In this document: positions 1-6,827 of the stretch, piece after piece | Numbering within the stretch: the first letter of the stretch is position 1 | Layout of the letters: each line of letters opens with the position of its first letter | DNA from: Mesorhizobium sp. AR02 | GTDB taxonomy: Bacteria > Pseudomonadota > Alphaproteobacteria > Rhizobiales > Rhizobiaceae | Direction: 5' to 3' | Assembly (NCBI RefSeq): GCF_024746835.1 | Contig: NZ_CP080531.1 | Span: 5,476,001 to 5,540,000, forward strand | DNA length: 64,000 nt | The notes under the pieces: model-generated | Seen by the model: only the letters and a program-made list of their open reading frames with translations | The model's database searches: none | Told to the model about the DNA's origin: nothing | Program-made: the position numbers and the translations under genes

Positions 1-1124
1 CGGACATCATCTCGTTCGCCGGTGGCATTCCCGATCCGGCACTGTTTCCGGCCGATGCGATCCGCGATGCCTATGCCGAGGTGCTGGGCGGCGCGGAGGC
101 GGGGGCTGCGCTGCAGTACCAGGTCTCGGAAGGCTATCTGCCGCTGCGGCGCTGGCTCGCCGGGCAGATGGGCAAGCTCGGCGTTGCCTGCGACGAGGCC
201 AACATCTTCATCACTTCCGGCTCGCAGCAGGCGCTGGATTATCTCGGCAAGCTGTTCCTGTCGCCCAATGACACCGCGCTGGTGACATGGCCGACCTACC
301 TTGGCGCGCTGCAGGCGTTCAACGCCTATGAGCCGCGCTATGACCGGCTGCGGCCGGAAGGCGGCAACATGACGCCCGACGCCTACCGCGCGGCGGCCAC
401 TGCCAATGGCGGCAAGGTCAAGTTCGCCTATCTGGTGCCCGACTTCGCCAACCCGACCGGCAACACGCTGGACCGCAAGCAGCGCGAAGCAGTTCTCGAC
501 CTTGCCGGCGAACTCGACATCGCCGTCATCGAGGACGCCGCCTATCGGGCGCTGCGCTATGACGGCGATGGCGTGCCGCCGATCCTGGCGCTCGATTGCG
601 CGCGCTCCGGCGGCATCGACAAGGCGCGCACGCTCTATTGCGGCTCGTTCTCGAAAATCCTGTCGCCGGGCATGCGCGTTGGCTGGGTGTGTGCGCCGCG
701 CCACGTGGTGGAAAAACTGGTGCTGATGAAGCAGGCGTCCGACCTGCACAGCCCGTCAATCAACCAGCTGGTCATGCACCGCGTCGCCGAATCCGTGTTC
801 GACGGCCAGGTCGACAAACTGATCGGCGCCTATCGCGAACGCCGCGACGGCCTGCTGGGCGCGCTCGAAGCCAACATGCCCGATGGTGTGACCTGGAGCC
901 GTCCGGAAGGCGGCATGTTCGTCTGGGTGACGCTGCCGGAAGGCTCCGACGCCACCGAACTCCTGGCACGCTCGGTGAAGGAGGCGCGCGTCGCCTTCGT
1001 GCCCGGCAACGCTTTTTACGCCGACGGCACCGGGCGCAACACGCTGCGGCTGTCCTTTACACTGGCCGACCGCCGCGCTGTGACCGAGGGCATCCCACGG
1101 CTGGCGGCGCTGTTTAAGGGATAA
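1..1124 (+). CDS. PLP-dependent aminotransferase, class I/II (5' end missing)
   Basis: Fold-type I aminotransferase of the MocR/2-aminoadipate transaminase (LysN) type; the true start lies before the window. The frame is open from base 3 and begins with a FAGGIPDPALFP segment typical of this family's N-terminus. NPTGNTLD carries the cofactor-binding Asn, VIEDAAYR the Asp that contacts the pyridine nitrogen, and GSFSKILSPGMRVGW the Schiff-base lysine (codon 654-656). The conserved C-terminal Arg is in NTLRLSF. The amino donor cannot be deduced. It converges on the methyltransferase gene with an 18 bp gap. A diverged copy of its last 95 bp lies at 2188-2282. The family assignment is firm and the substrate is unknown. 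Confidence 0.93.
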   Translation, partial: DIISFAGGIPDPALFPADAIRDAYAEVLGGAEAGAALQYQVSEGYLPLRRWLAGQMGKLGVACDEANIFITSGSQQALDYLGKLFLSPNDTALVTWPTYLGALQAFNAYEPRYDRLRPEGGNMTPDAYRAAATANGGKVKFAYLVPDFANPTGNTLDRKQREAVLDLAGELDIAVIEDAAYRALRYDGDGVPPILALDCARSGGIDKARTLYCGSFSKILSPGMRVGWVCAPRHVVEKLVLMKQASDLHSPSINQLVMHRVAESVFDGQVDKLIGAYRERRDGLLGALEANMPDGVTWSRPEGGMFVWVTLPEGSDATELLARSVKEARVAFVPGNAFYADGTGRNTLRLSFTLADRRAVTEGIPRLAALFKG

Positions 1125-1142
1125 GTCCCGCCGCCCCAGGGG

Positions 1143-2036
1143 TCAGGGGCCGTTGTGCGTGCCCTTGATGGCGTCGCCTTCGAGCTTGGTGAAGGGCACG
1201 AAGGACAGCGTGCCGCCATTGTAGATGTCGGCGCGCGTGACCTGGAACGTCCCGTCCGCTTCTTGGTGCTTGGTGACCTTCAGCACATGCTGGGCGCCGG
1301 GCGGGCCGACCGGTATGACCATCATGCCGTTCGGTTTCAGCTGCTGCAGCAGCGGCGGCGGGATGTGGTCGATGCCGCAGGTGACGATGACCTTGTCGAA
1401 CGGCGCTTCTTCCTGCCAGCCATAATAGCCGTCGGCGTTGCGGGTGTGGATCGCCTTGTACTCGGAATAGCCCTCGGCAATCAGCGCGTCGTAGAGCGCG
1501 CGTGTCCTTGCCGCCAGCGGCTTGATGATCTCGATCGAGAACACCTTGTCGGTTAGGTTCGACAGATAGGCCGACTGGTAGCCCGAGCCGGTGCCGATCT
1601 CGAGCACCTTGTCGCCGGGCTTTATCTCCAGCGAATTCGTCATGCGCGCGACGCTGTGCGGGCCGGTGATCGTCACGCCATAACCGATATCGAGATAGTG
1701 CCATTCATAGGCGCGGCTCAGATTGGCCTTGGTGACGAACTCCTCGCGCGGCGTCATCAGATAGGCGCGCTTGTCGCGCTGGTCCCAGACATCCTTGTGG
1801 GCGAGTAGGGCCTGGAAGCGGTCCCAGCGCTGGCCGAGGAAGCCGGCATCCTCGCCCCGGTTCTTCTTCATCCAGTCGATGAAGCCGGCGCGGCTGTCCA
1901 TCACCGGCATGGCGTTGGGATCATAGGCTGTCGGCACATTGGCCATGGCGGGTCTGGCCAGCAGCGTGCCGGCGATGCCGAGCAGGACTTGCCGGCGGTC
2001 GACGCGCAAGCGCTTGCTCCTGACCTCGATGCGCAT
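1143..2036 (-). CDS. pcm: Exported protein-L-isoaspartate O-methyltransferase family protein
   Basis: PCMT-family SAM methyltransferase that would repair or mark isoaspartyl residues. The SAM-binding motif is VLEIGTGSGYQSAYLSNL, and the family's ITGPHSVARM and IPVGPPGAQ regions are present. Unusually for this normally cytosolic enzyme, the N-terminus has a twin-arginine-like signal (DRRQVLLGIAG, then ARPAMA as a likely cleavage region), with about 80 extra residues before the catalytic domain. The start at 2036 was chosen because AAGGA lies 7 nt upstream; an ATG at 2051 and one at 2174 are in frame, but the signal peptide begins after 2036. Where it would obtain SAM if exported is unclear, so the signal could also act as a membrane anchor or be vestigial. 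Confidence 0.85.
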   Translation of the reverse strand: MRIEVRSKRLRVDRRQVLLGIAGTLLARPAMANVPTAYDPNAMPVMDSRAGFIDWMKKNRGEDAGFLGQRWDRFQALLAHKDVWDQRDKRAYLMTPREEFVTKANLSRAYEWHYLDIGYGVTITGPHSVARMTNSLEIKPGDKVLEIGTGSGYQSAYLSNLTDKVFSIEIIKPLAARTRALYDALIAEGYSEYKAIHTRNADGYYGWQEEAPFDKVIVTCGIDHIPPPLLQQLKPNGMMVIPVGPPGAQHVLKVTKHQEADGTFQVTRADIYNGGTLSFVPFTKLEGDAIKGTHNGP

Positions 2037-2187
2037 CTGTCGATCCTTCATGGCAGCGTACCGCGCTGCTGACAGGCTCTGCCGAGCATCGTCCCGATCC
2101 GATGGTTTGACAATTGGGCGATCCATACAATTCGGTAAGATCACCGAAAGGCGGGGTTCAACGGCCATGATCAACCCTTGCTATGCT

Positions 2188-2282
2188 GGGCGCAAAACGC
2201 TGCGGTTGTCCTTCACGCCGGCCGACCGCCGCGCGGTGAGCGAGGGCATTCCACGGCTGGCGGCCCCTATTGAAGGGATAAG
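2188..2282 (+). pseudogene. Remnant of an aminotransferase 3' end
   Basis: These 95 bp match the last 95 bp of the aminotransferase gene (1032-1126) without gaps at roughly 85% identity. They translate as GRKTLRLSFTPADRRAVSEG followed by IPRLAAP, against GRNTLRLSFTLADRRAVTEG in the intact gene. Nothing upstream resembles the rest of the enzyme. The divergence suggests it derives from a paralogue or another strain's allele rather than a recent tandem copy. It sits on the other side of the methyltransferase gene, as expected if an insertion or recombination put that gene inside a duplicated segment. Confidence 0.75.
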
Positions 2283-2304
2283 CTGGCTGCCGGACGTCGA
2301 CAGC

Positions 2305-2577
2305 CTACGCCGCCAGGTTGATCAGGTGCTGGAGATTCGAAAGTCGGGTACGAGCCAGATTGCCCAGTGATTTCTGGAACCCTGCTGCGCCAGTTTCAAC
2401 GACGAAGACCAAAGTCTTGAAGTCCAGCATGAACTCATCGATCGCTGCTGTGACCACCTCGGACCTGCCCTTGAACCGGCGCAGCAAATCGTCTGCTTCT
2501 GCGATACCGCTGATGCCGGCGCTATCGACCAGCGCTTCGAGCCTTTGAAAACTGTCCAATTCGATTCCCTCAGCCAC
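2305..2577 (-). CDS. Hypothetical protein, 90 aa
   Basis: Unrecognised. The 90-residue reading frame has normal protein-like composition (acidic N-terminal half with SGISGIAEADDLLRRF, hydrophobic stretch FKTLVFVVETGAAGF, C-terminal SNLQHLINLAA) and no signal peptide or clear motif. It starts with GTG and lacks a strong ribosome site, and another frame is open on the same strand, so the call is tentative. It follows the structured RNA/terminator region at 2700-2812, read in the opposite direction. Confidence 0.4.
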   Translation of the reverse strand: MAEGIELDSFQRLEALVDSAGISGIAEADDLLRRFKGRSEVVTAAIDEFMLDFKTLVFVVETGAAGFQKSLGNLARTRLSNLQHLINLAA

Positions 2578-2699
2578 GCCACGAAACCCGGTTGGCAGCG
2601 GAACGTTCCATCTGGAAGGGGGCCCGCAGAAAGAAAGTTGCCTCGACCGTTTGAATTCCGTGGATTTGAACGAGCCGCTGGCATTCTTTTGTTTCGGGT

Positions 2700-2812
2700 G
2701 GAACCTCCGCGGTCAATAAAGGTTGTCACCACGTCTGATCCCCCGTCAGACATCTGAAAGCTTTTTATCAGCTTTCCAAAAGCCCGCCGGATCCCCCCTC
2801 CCGGCGGGCTTT
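2700..2812 (+). ncRNA. Candidate structured small RNA ending in a terminator
   Basis: A GGAAC-N16-GGTT element (2700-2724) resembles a sigma-EcfG promoter with one mismatch in the -10 part. It is followed by three consecutive inverted repeats: GTCTGA/TCAGAC, GAAAGC/GCTTTC, and a 12-bp stem AAAGCCCGCCGG/CCGGCGGGCTTT (2779-2812) with a T-rich tail. No credible reading frame covers this stretch. The last hairpin may simply be a bidirectional terminator. No other gene is seen in the 424-bp gap 2578-3001. Confidence 0.35.
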
Positions 2813-3001
2813 CGTTTGCAAGGTGAGACTCCGGCGGCCGGACTTGCGGTGGATGGTGCTTTGCGTTGCCAGATTGGTAGGCCCAATGCTAACCCGTGCA
2901 AAATGGCGTCGGGAATCGGCATCGAGGCAACGCGCGCCAAAAATTGCTCAATAGAACTCCCAAACTGACATCCATTACCCTGCCGTCGAGGAATAATTTT
3001 T

Positions 3002-3517
3002 ATGCAAAACCCAACCAGAGCGATCTGTGCGGCCGCGCTTCTACTTGCGGTCGGGGCCACGGGTCTGCCTAACATATCATCTGTTTCTTATATTTCGTCT
3101 GCGCGAGCTCAGGAGGAATATCTTCCGACCGAGAAGGACTTTGTCGGCAAATGGAAACTCAGCGGCTCCGCCATCCGGCCGCCTCGCGACATGACCGATG
3201 CGCCGACGCCGGAACAGGAAGCGGCGGCCACTGAATTCCAGCAGACGGTGACCGCGTTCTACGGCGCGTTCGACTATCTCGAGATCACGGCGGACGGCCG
3301 CTACAATTTCCATCAGCCCGGTGACCCGGCGTCGGGCGCTTGCGTCTGGTGCGGAACCTGGTCCTTCAGCAAGAGTTCGCTGTGGCTCAAGCTGGATACG
3401 GCGCCCAGGCTCGATATCTACGCCAAGGACGGCGATATCCAGATGACCTACACCGCTGAACCCGACGAAAAATCGAAATACGCCTGGCTGGTTTTCGGCT
3501 GGACGAAGGCCGAGTAG
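3002..3517 (+). CDS. Secreted protein of unknown function, 171 aa
   Basis: Not recognised as a named family. Residues 1-36 form a Sec signal peptide (hydrophobic AALLLAVGAT, likely cleavage after SSARA). The mature part begins EEYLPTEKDFVGKWKLSG and ends with strand-like segments (FDYLEITADGRYNF, CVWCGTWSF, YAWLVFGWTKAE), a pattern seen in lipocalin-like or META-type beta-barrel domains. The CVWC pair could form a disulfide in the periplasm. AGGA lies 9 nt before the ATG. It stands alone, with repeat-rich DNA on its 3' side. Confidence 0.75.
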   Translation: MQNPTRAICAAALLLAVGATGLPNISSVSYISSARAQEEYLPTEKDFVGKWKLSGSAIRPPRDMTDAPTPEQEAAATEFQQTVTAFYGAFDYLEITADGRYNFHQPGDPASGACVWCGTWSFSKSSLWLKLDTAPRLDIYAKDGDIQMTYTAEPDEKSKYAWLVFGWTKAE

Positions 3518-3641
3518 GCGGGTGGCGCGCGGCGTGCGGCGCACCAGTGGCGTGTTGCACTGGGGATTGGATTGGTTGGTGGCCTATTTCGCGGTTCGCC
3601 TCGTGGAGCATCGTTCGGGCTTGGCCGAAGCCTCCTAAGGT

Positions 3642-3843
3642 CGTCATCCACGGGCGGAGCAGCCGCGCAGCGGCGTCGCGGAGACCCCTGGAGCTGCTCC
3701 GCAGCCCAAGGGATCCATGCCGCGACCTTGCTGACGGTTGCAGCGGAGCAGAATTCTGCACCGCGGCAACGCTCCGGAGTCCCGGCATGGATCCTCGGGT
3801 CTGCGCCGCGTCGCTGCGCTCCTTGCTCCGCCGGTGGATGACG
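3642..3843. repeat. Large palindromic intergenic element (RIME-like)
   Basis: The arms 3642-3722 and 3783-3843 are imperfect inverted repeats. Both outer ends read CGTCATCCAC..GGCGGAGCA and both inner ends GGATCCATGCCG, with about 60 bp between. This is the architecture of rhizobial intergenic mosaic elements. It carries stops in all frames and probably no gene. It fills most of the 452-bp gap between 3517 and 3970. Confidence 0.7.
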
Positions 3844-3916
3844 AAATGGTGGATGTCTCCGCTCATCGCGGAGGTACGCTGGGAGCGAATTTCGAAATAG
3901 GCCCCAAGCGGCTTTT

Positions 3917-3950
3917 CATCAATCTCGTATTCTCGTATACGAGATTGATG
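3917..3950. promoter_or_regulatory. Perfect 14-bp inverted repeat upstream of the C39-like gene
   Basis: CATCAATCTCGTAT and its exact reverse complement flank a 6-nt loop, 19 bp before the ATG at 3970. It lacks a T-tract, so an operator or a leader hairpin is more likely than a terminator. Confidence 0.5.
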
Positions 3951-3969
3951 CGAGCAGCCCGAGAACCCT

Positions 3970-4587
3970 ATGAACCCGTTGCCTGAAACCGTGCCGTTTT
4001 TCAGCCAGTGGGAAACGCCTGACATGACGCTGGCCGTGCTGGCCGATGGCGCCGAGGCAGCACTCAGGCGCGATCCGTTGTGGCAGGGGTCGGGCGCGGA
4101 GAGCCTCGACGAATACGCAGTCTGGGCCGCCAACATCTGCGGCATGGCGTGCCTGAAAATGATCCTGGCGACGCGCGGCGAGATCGTGCCGACGATCGAG
4201 CTGGCGAGACGATGCACTGGATATGGCGGCTATGTCGTCAATGAAGGCTCGATCAAGGGCCTGATCTACGCGCCCTTCGTCACCTTCGTGCAGGCGGAAT
4301 TCGGCGTGCAGGCGCAGGTGATGACCAATGTCACGACATCGGACATTCCGGCGATCATGCAGCGGTCGCGGTTCTTCATCGCTTCGGTCAGCAGCGCGAT
4401 CCGCTGGCCCGAGCGCGAGCCGCCGTCAAAGGGTGGCCACCTGGTACTGGTCACGGCAGCATCGGATGACGGTTTTCGCTTTCACAACCCCTCCGGCCAT
4501 ACCAGCGCCACTCAAGAAAACGCAGTGTTGGCGCCAGCCGATTTCGACCGCTTCTTTGCCAATCGCGGCATTGCCGTCACCATTTGA
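3970..4587 (+). CDS. C39-like cysteine peptidase domain protein
   Basis: A 205-residue protein with the layout of the peptidase C39-like family (papain fold). The putative catalytic Cys is in ANICGMACLKM (about residue 57), the His in KGGHLVLVTA (about 157), and the Asn/Asp position in FHNPSG. There is no signal peptide and no ABC-transporter domain, so it is not a bacteriocin exporter. The next gene (Ddl) starts 15 bp downstream, which suggests a shared transcript and perhaps a role in peptidoglycan or peptide processing. Proteolytic activity has not been shown, and substrate and location are unknown. Confidence 0.75.
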   Translation: MNPLPETVPFFSQWETPDMTLAVLADGAEAALRRDPLWQGSGAESLDEYAVWAANICGMACLKMILATRGEIVPTIELARRCTGYGGYVVNEGSIKGLIYAPFVTFVQAEFGVQAQVMTNVTTSDIPAIMQRSRFFIASVSSAIRWPEREPPSKGGHLVLVTAASDDGFRFHNPSGHTSATQENAVLAPADFDRFFANRGIAVTI

Positions 4588-4601
4588 TTTCGAGGGATTT
4601 C

Positions 4602-5720
4602 ATGAAGGACAAGATCAGGGTTGCCATCCTCTATGGCGGGCGTTCGGCCGAGCATGACGTGTCGCGCTTGTCGGCGGCCAATGTGCTGAAGGCGATCGAC
4701 CGGACGCGCTACGAGGTGGTCCCGATCGCCATCAACAGGGACGGCAAATGGCTGCTGCAACATTCGTCCGAGGCCGGCGGCGGCGGGGCAGGGGCTCCAG
4801 TGTCGGAGGATGGCGTGGAGGTCGCCTTGCTGCCCGGCGGCAAGGGCCGGCTGGTGGCTGTCACCAAGGGTGGCGAACAGCCTGACCCTGTCGATGTCGT
4901 CTTTCCCGTGCTGCATGGGCCGTTCGGCGAGGATGGCTCGGTGCAGGGCTATGCCGAGGTCGCCGATGTCGCCTATGTCGGCTGCGGCATCCTGGCTTCC
5001 GCCGCCGCCATGGACAAGGATGCCGCCAAGCGGCTGATGCGCGAGGCCGGCCTGGCCGTTGCCCGCTCGGTCACCTTGCGGCGGGGCGAGCACGTGGCCT
5101 TCGAGGACATCGCGGCACGGCTCGGCCTGCCTGTCTTCGTCAAGCCGGCGCGCCAGGGCTCGTCCTTCGGGGTGAGCAAGGCGGCCGACAGCGCCGGCTT
5201 CGACGCTGCCGTTGAGGCGGCGTTCCGGCACGACAGCAAGCTGTTGGTGGAGGAATTCGTCGCCGGCCGCGAGATCGAGTGCTCGGTGCTGGAGCGGGCC
5301 GACGGCTCACTCACCGTGTCGCCGCCCGGCGAGATCATCCCGGCCGACAAACATGGCTTCTACACCTACGAGGCGAAGTATTTCGACGCCGACGGCGCGG
5401 TGGTGAAGGCGCCCGCCGATGTCCCGGCTGATGTCGTCGCCAGGACGAAGCAGATGGCCACGCAGGCTTTCCGGGCTCTCGGCTGCGAGGCCATGGCGCG
5501 CGTCGACTTCTTCCTGCGCGCGGACGGTTCGTTGCTGGTCAACGAGGTCAACACGCTGCCTGGCTTCACCGACATTTCCATGTACGCCAAGGCGCTGGCG
5601 GCAATCGGCATCGGCTACAGCCAAGTCATAGACGTGCTGATCGAGCACGCGCTGGCCAGGCATGGGCGCGCTGAGCCACGGTGTGCTATCCAGTGTCATG
5701 CCAAGGTTAGATCCCGATGA
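4602..5720 (+). CDS. ddl: D-alanine--D-alanine ligase
   Basis: ATP-grasp ligase of 372 residues that joins two D-Ala for peptidoglycan precursors. It has the N-terminal VAILYGGRSAEHDVS, VFPVLHGPFGEDGSVQG, the ATP-grasp segments LPVFVKPARQGSSFGVSKA and KLLVEEFVAGREIECSVLE, and the metal-binding end region RVDFFLRADGSLLVNEVNTLPGFT. The ATG at 4602 follows GAGGGATTTC; an earlier TTG at 4584 is in frame but overlaps the upstream stop. The last 25 residues run past the usual end. Rhizobia usually have another ddl in the division/cell-wall cluster, so this may be a second copy dedicated to its neighbours. Confidence 0.93.
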   Translation: MKDKIRVAILYGGRSAEHDVSRLSAANVLKAIDRTRYEVVPIAINRDGKWLLQHSSEAGGGGAGAPVSEDGVEVALLPGGKGRLVAVTKGGEQPDPVDVVFPVLHGPFGEDGSVQGYAEVADVAYVGCGILASAAAMDKDAAKRLMREAGLAVARSVTLRRGEHVAFEDIAARLGLPVFVKPARQGSSFGVSKAADSAGFDAAVEAAFRHDSKLLVEEFVAGREIECSVLERADGSLTVSPPGEIIPADKHGFYTYEAKYFDADGAVVKAPADVPADVVARTKQMATQAFRALGCEAMARVDFFLRADGSLLVNEVNTLPGFTDISMYAKALAAIGIGYSQVIDVLIEHALARHGRAEPRCAIQCHAKVRSR

Positions 5721-6106
5721 GCCGCATAACCTCGTTTCTGTCCATCACCTCGAATGACCTGTCCGCCGCCGAGATTTCCAGGCTGCTGGCGATGGAGCCG
5801 GACGATGCGGTTTCGAAAGGGAGCCTGCGCAACCCGCCTCGGGTAACGCCCCGCAGGCATGGCTGGTACCTGGAGTGCAGGTTCGAAGGCGAGGTCGACC
5901 TCGATTTCGCCGTGGCGAGCGTTCTCAAGCGGATAGAAGGCCTCGCTTCCACGATAAGCAGCCTCAGCCAACAAGGGGCCGTTGAGGTCTCGGTCAAGCT
6001 GGCTATTGCTGAATCGAATGAAGTGCTTCCGATGTTTTTCGAAAGCGGCACGATAAAGACCATCGGCGATCTGGGCGCCACTTTCGACATCGAGTATTTC
6101 GAGTAG
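5717..6106 (+). CDS. DUF4279 domain protein
   Basis: 129-residue cytoplasmic protein matching the DUF4279 pattern: an N-terminal strand with S.TSNDLSAAEISRLL, then MEPDDAVSKGS, then a RRHGWYLE box. Function unknown. The ATG overlaps the ddl stop by 4 bp (ATGA), so the two are translationally coupled and it forms the third gene of the C39-ddl operon. Confidence 0.8.
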   Translation: MSRITSFLSITSNDLSAAEISRLLAMEPDDAVSKGSLRNPPRVTPRRHGWYLECRFEGEVDLDFAVASVLKRIEGLASTISSLSQQGAVEVSVKLAIAESNEVLPMFFESGTIKTIGDLGATFDIEYFE

Positions 6107-6165
6107 GTGGCTCGCGCTTCGCTGCCATGGAGGGGATGTGCTTGCGTGTATGTCCTGCCACGCTC

Positions 6166-6315
6166 TGATACCGTTCGGGAGCAAGGCGATCAATGTGGGT
6201 GCTTGTTGGGCCGTTTGTTCCCGTACGGTGTCGAATTGCTGACCTCTTGATCCCGATCGGGAGCAATCCTGCTTGAATTTCGATCTTCGGCTTGCTATGT
6301 TCCCGCTCGGGATCA
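6166..6315. promoter_or_regulatory. Four-operator array upstream of hipBA
   Basis: Four 18-bp palindromes fit TGNTMCCGNNCGGKANCR: 6166-6183, 6216-6233, 6248-6265 and 6298-6315. Their centres are spaced 50, 32 and 50 bp apart. The outer one ends 5 bp before the antitoxin ATG. HipB proteins bind such palindromes to repress their own operon, so these are the likely autoregulatory sites. Confidence 0.7.
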
Positions 6316-6320
6316 AAAAT

Positions 6321-6827
6321 ATGCCGAAGACCACCATGTCCATACCGACGACCGCGCCTCTGAGCGCGATAGAAATCGCGCGCCGCGCCGCGCGATCCGG
6401 AAACGCCGATATCGGCACGCCGGGTGGCTTTGCCGAACAAGGCGGCGTGCCGCTGGCGCCGGTTCCGGGCGGGCGAGATGTTGTCGTCCCTGTGACAGGG
6501 GTGGAGATCAGGGCCTTTTCGCCGGACGTTCGGGTAACGCTGCCTCGCATGCTCGAATCCGATGGTAAGGAGCCGGCAACGACGCAAGGCAGAGCCAAAG
6601 CCGCCGAGACCGAAACCACCACCATCGCATCCCCGGCGGATCTCGGCAGGCTGGTGCGCAAGGTGCGTGAGGGGCGGGGGCTTTCGCAGCAGGAATTCGC
6701 CGATCTCGCCGGCGTCGGCCGGCGTTTCCTGTCCGAGCTTGAGAACGGCAAGCCGACGCTGGAACTGGGCAAGGTGCTGAAGGTTGCCAATGCCGCCGGC
6801 ATCTCCCTATTCGCCCGGGAACGCTGA
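6321..6827 (+). CDS. hipB: HipB-like antitoxin, XRE-family HTH with N-terminal extension
   Basis: The C-terminal 65 residues are a canonical XRE helix-turn-helix (LGRLVRKVREGRGLSQQEFA then VGRRFLSELENGKPT and LGKVLKVANAAG), as in HipB antitoxins that neutralise HipA and repress the operon. About 100 residues precede it, rich in Pro, Gly and Ala, which is long for HipB (usually 75-110 aa in total). The start at 6321 is supported by GGGA 8 nt upstream; a downstream ATG at 6550 would give a conventional-length protein. The stop overlaps the hipA start by one base. Confidence 0.85.
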   Translation: MPKTTMSIPTTAPLSAIEIARRAARSGNADIGTPGGFAEQGGVPLAPVPGGRDVVVPVTGVEIRAFSPDVRVTLPRMLESDGKEPATTQGRAKAAETETTTIASPADLGRLVRKVREGRGLSQQEFADLAGVGRRFLSELENGKPTLELGKVLKVANAAGISLFARER

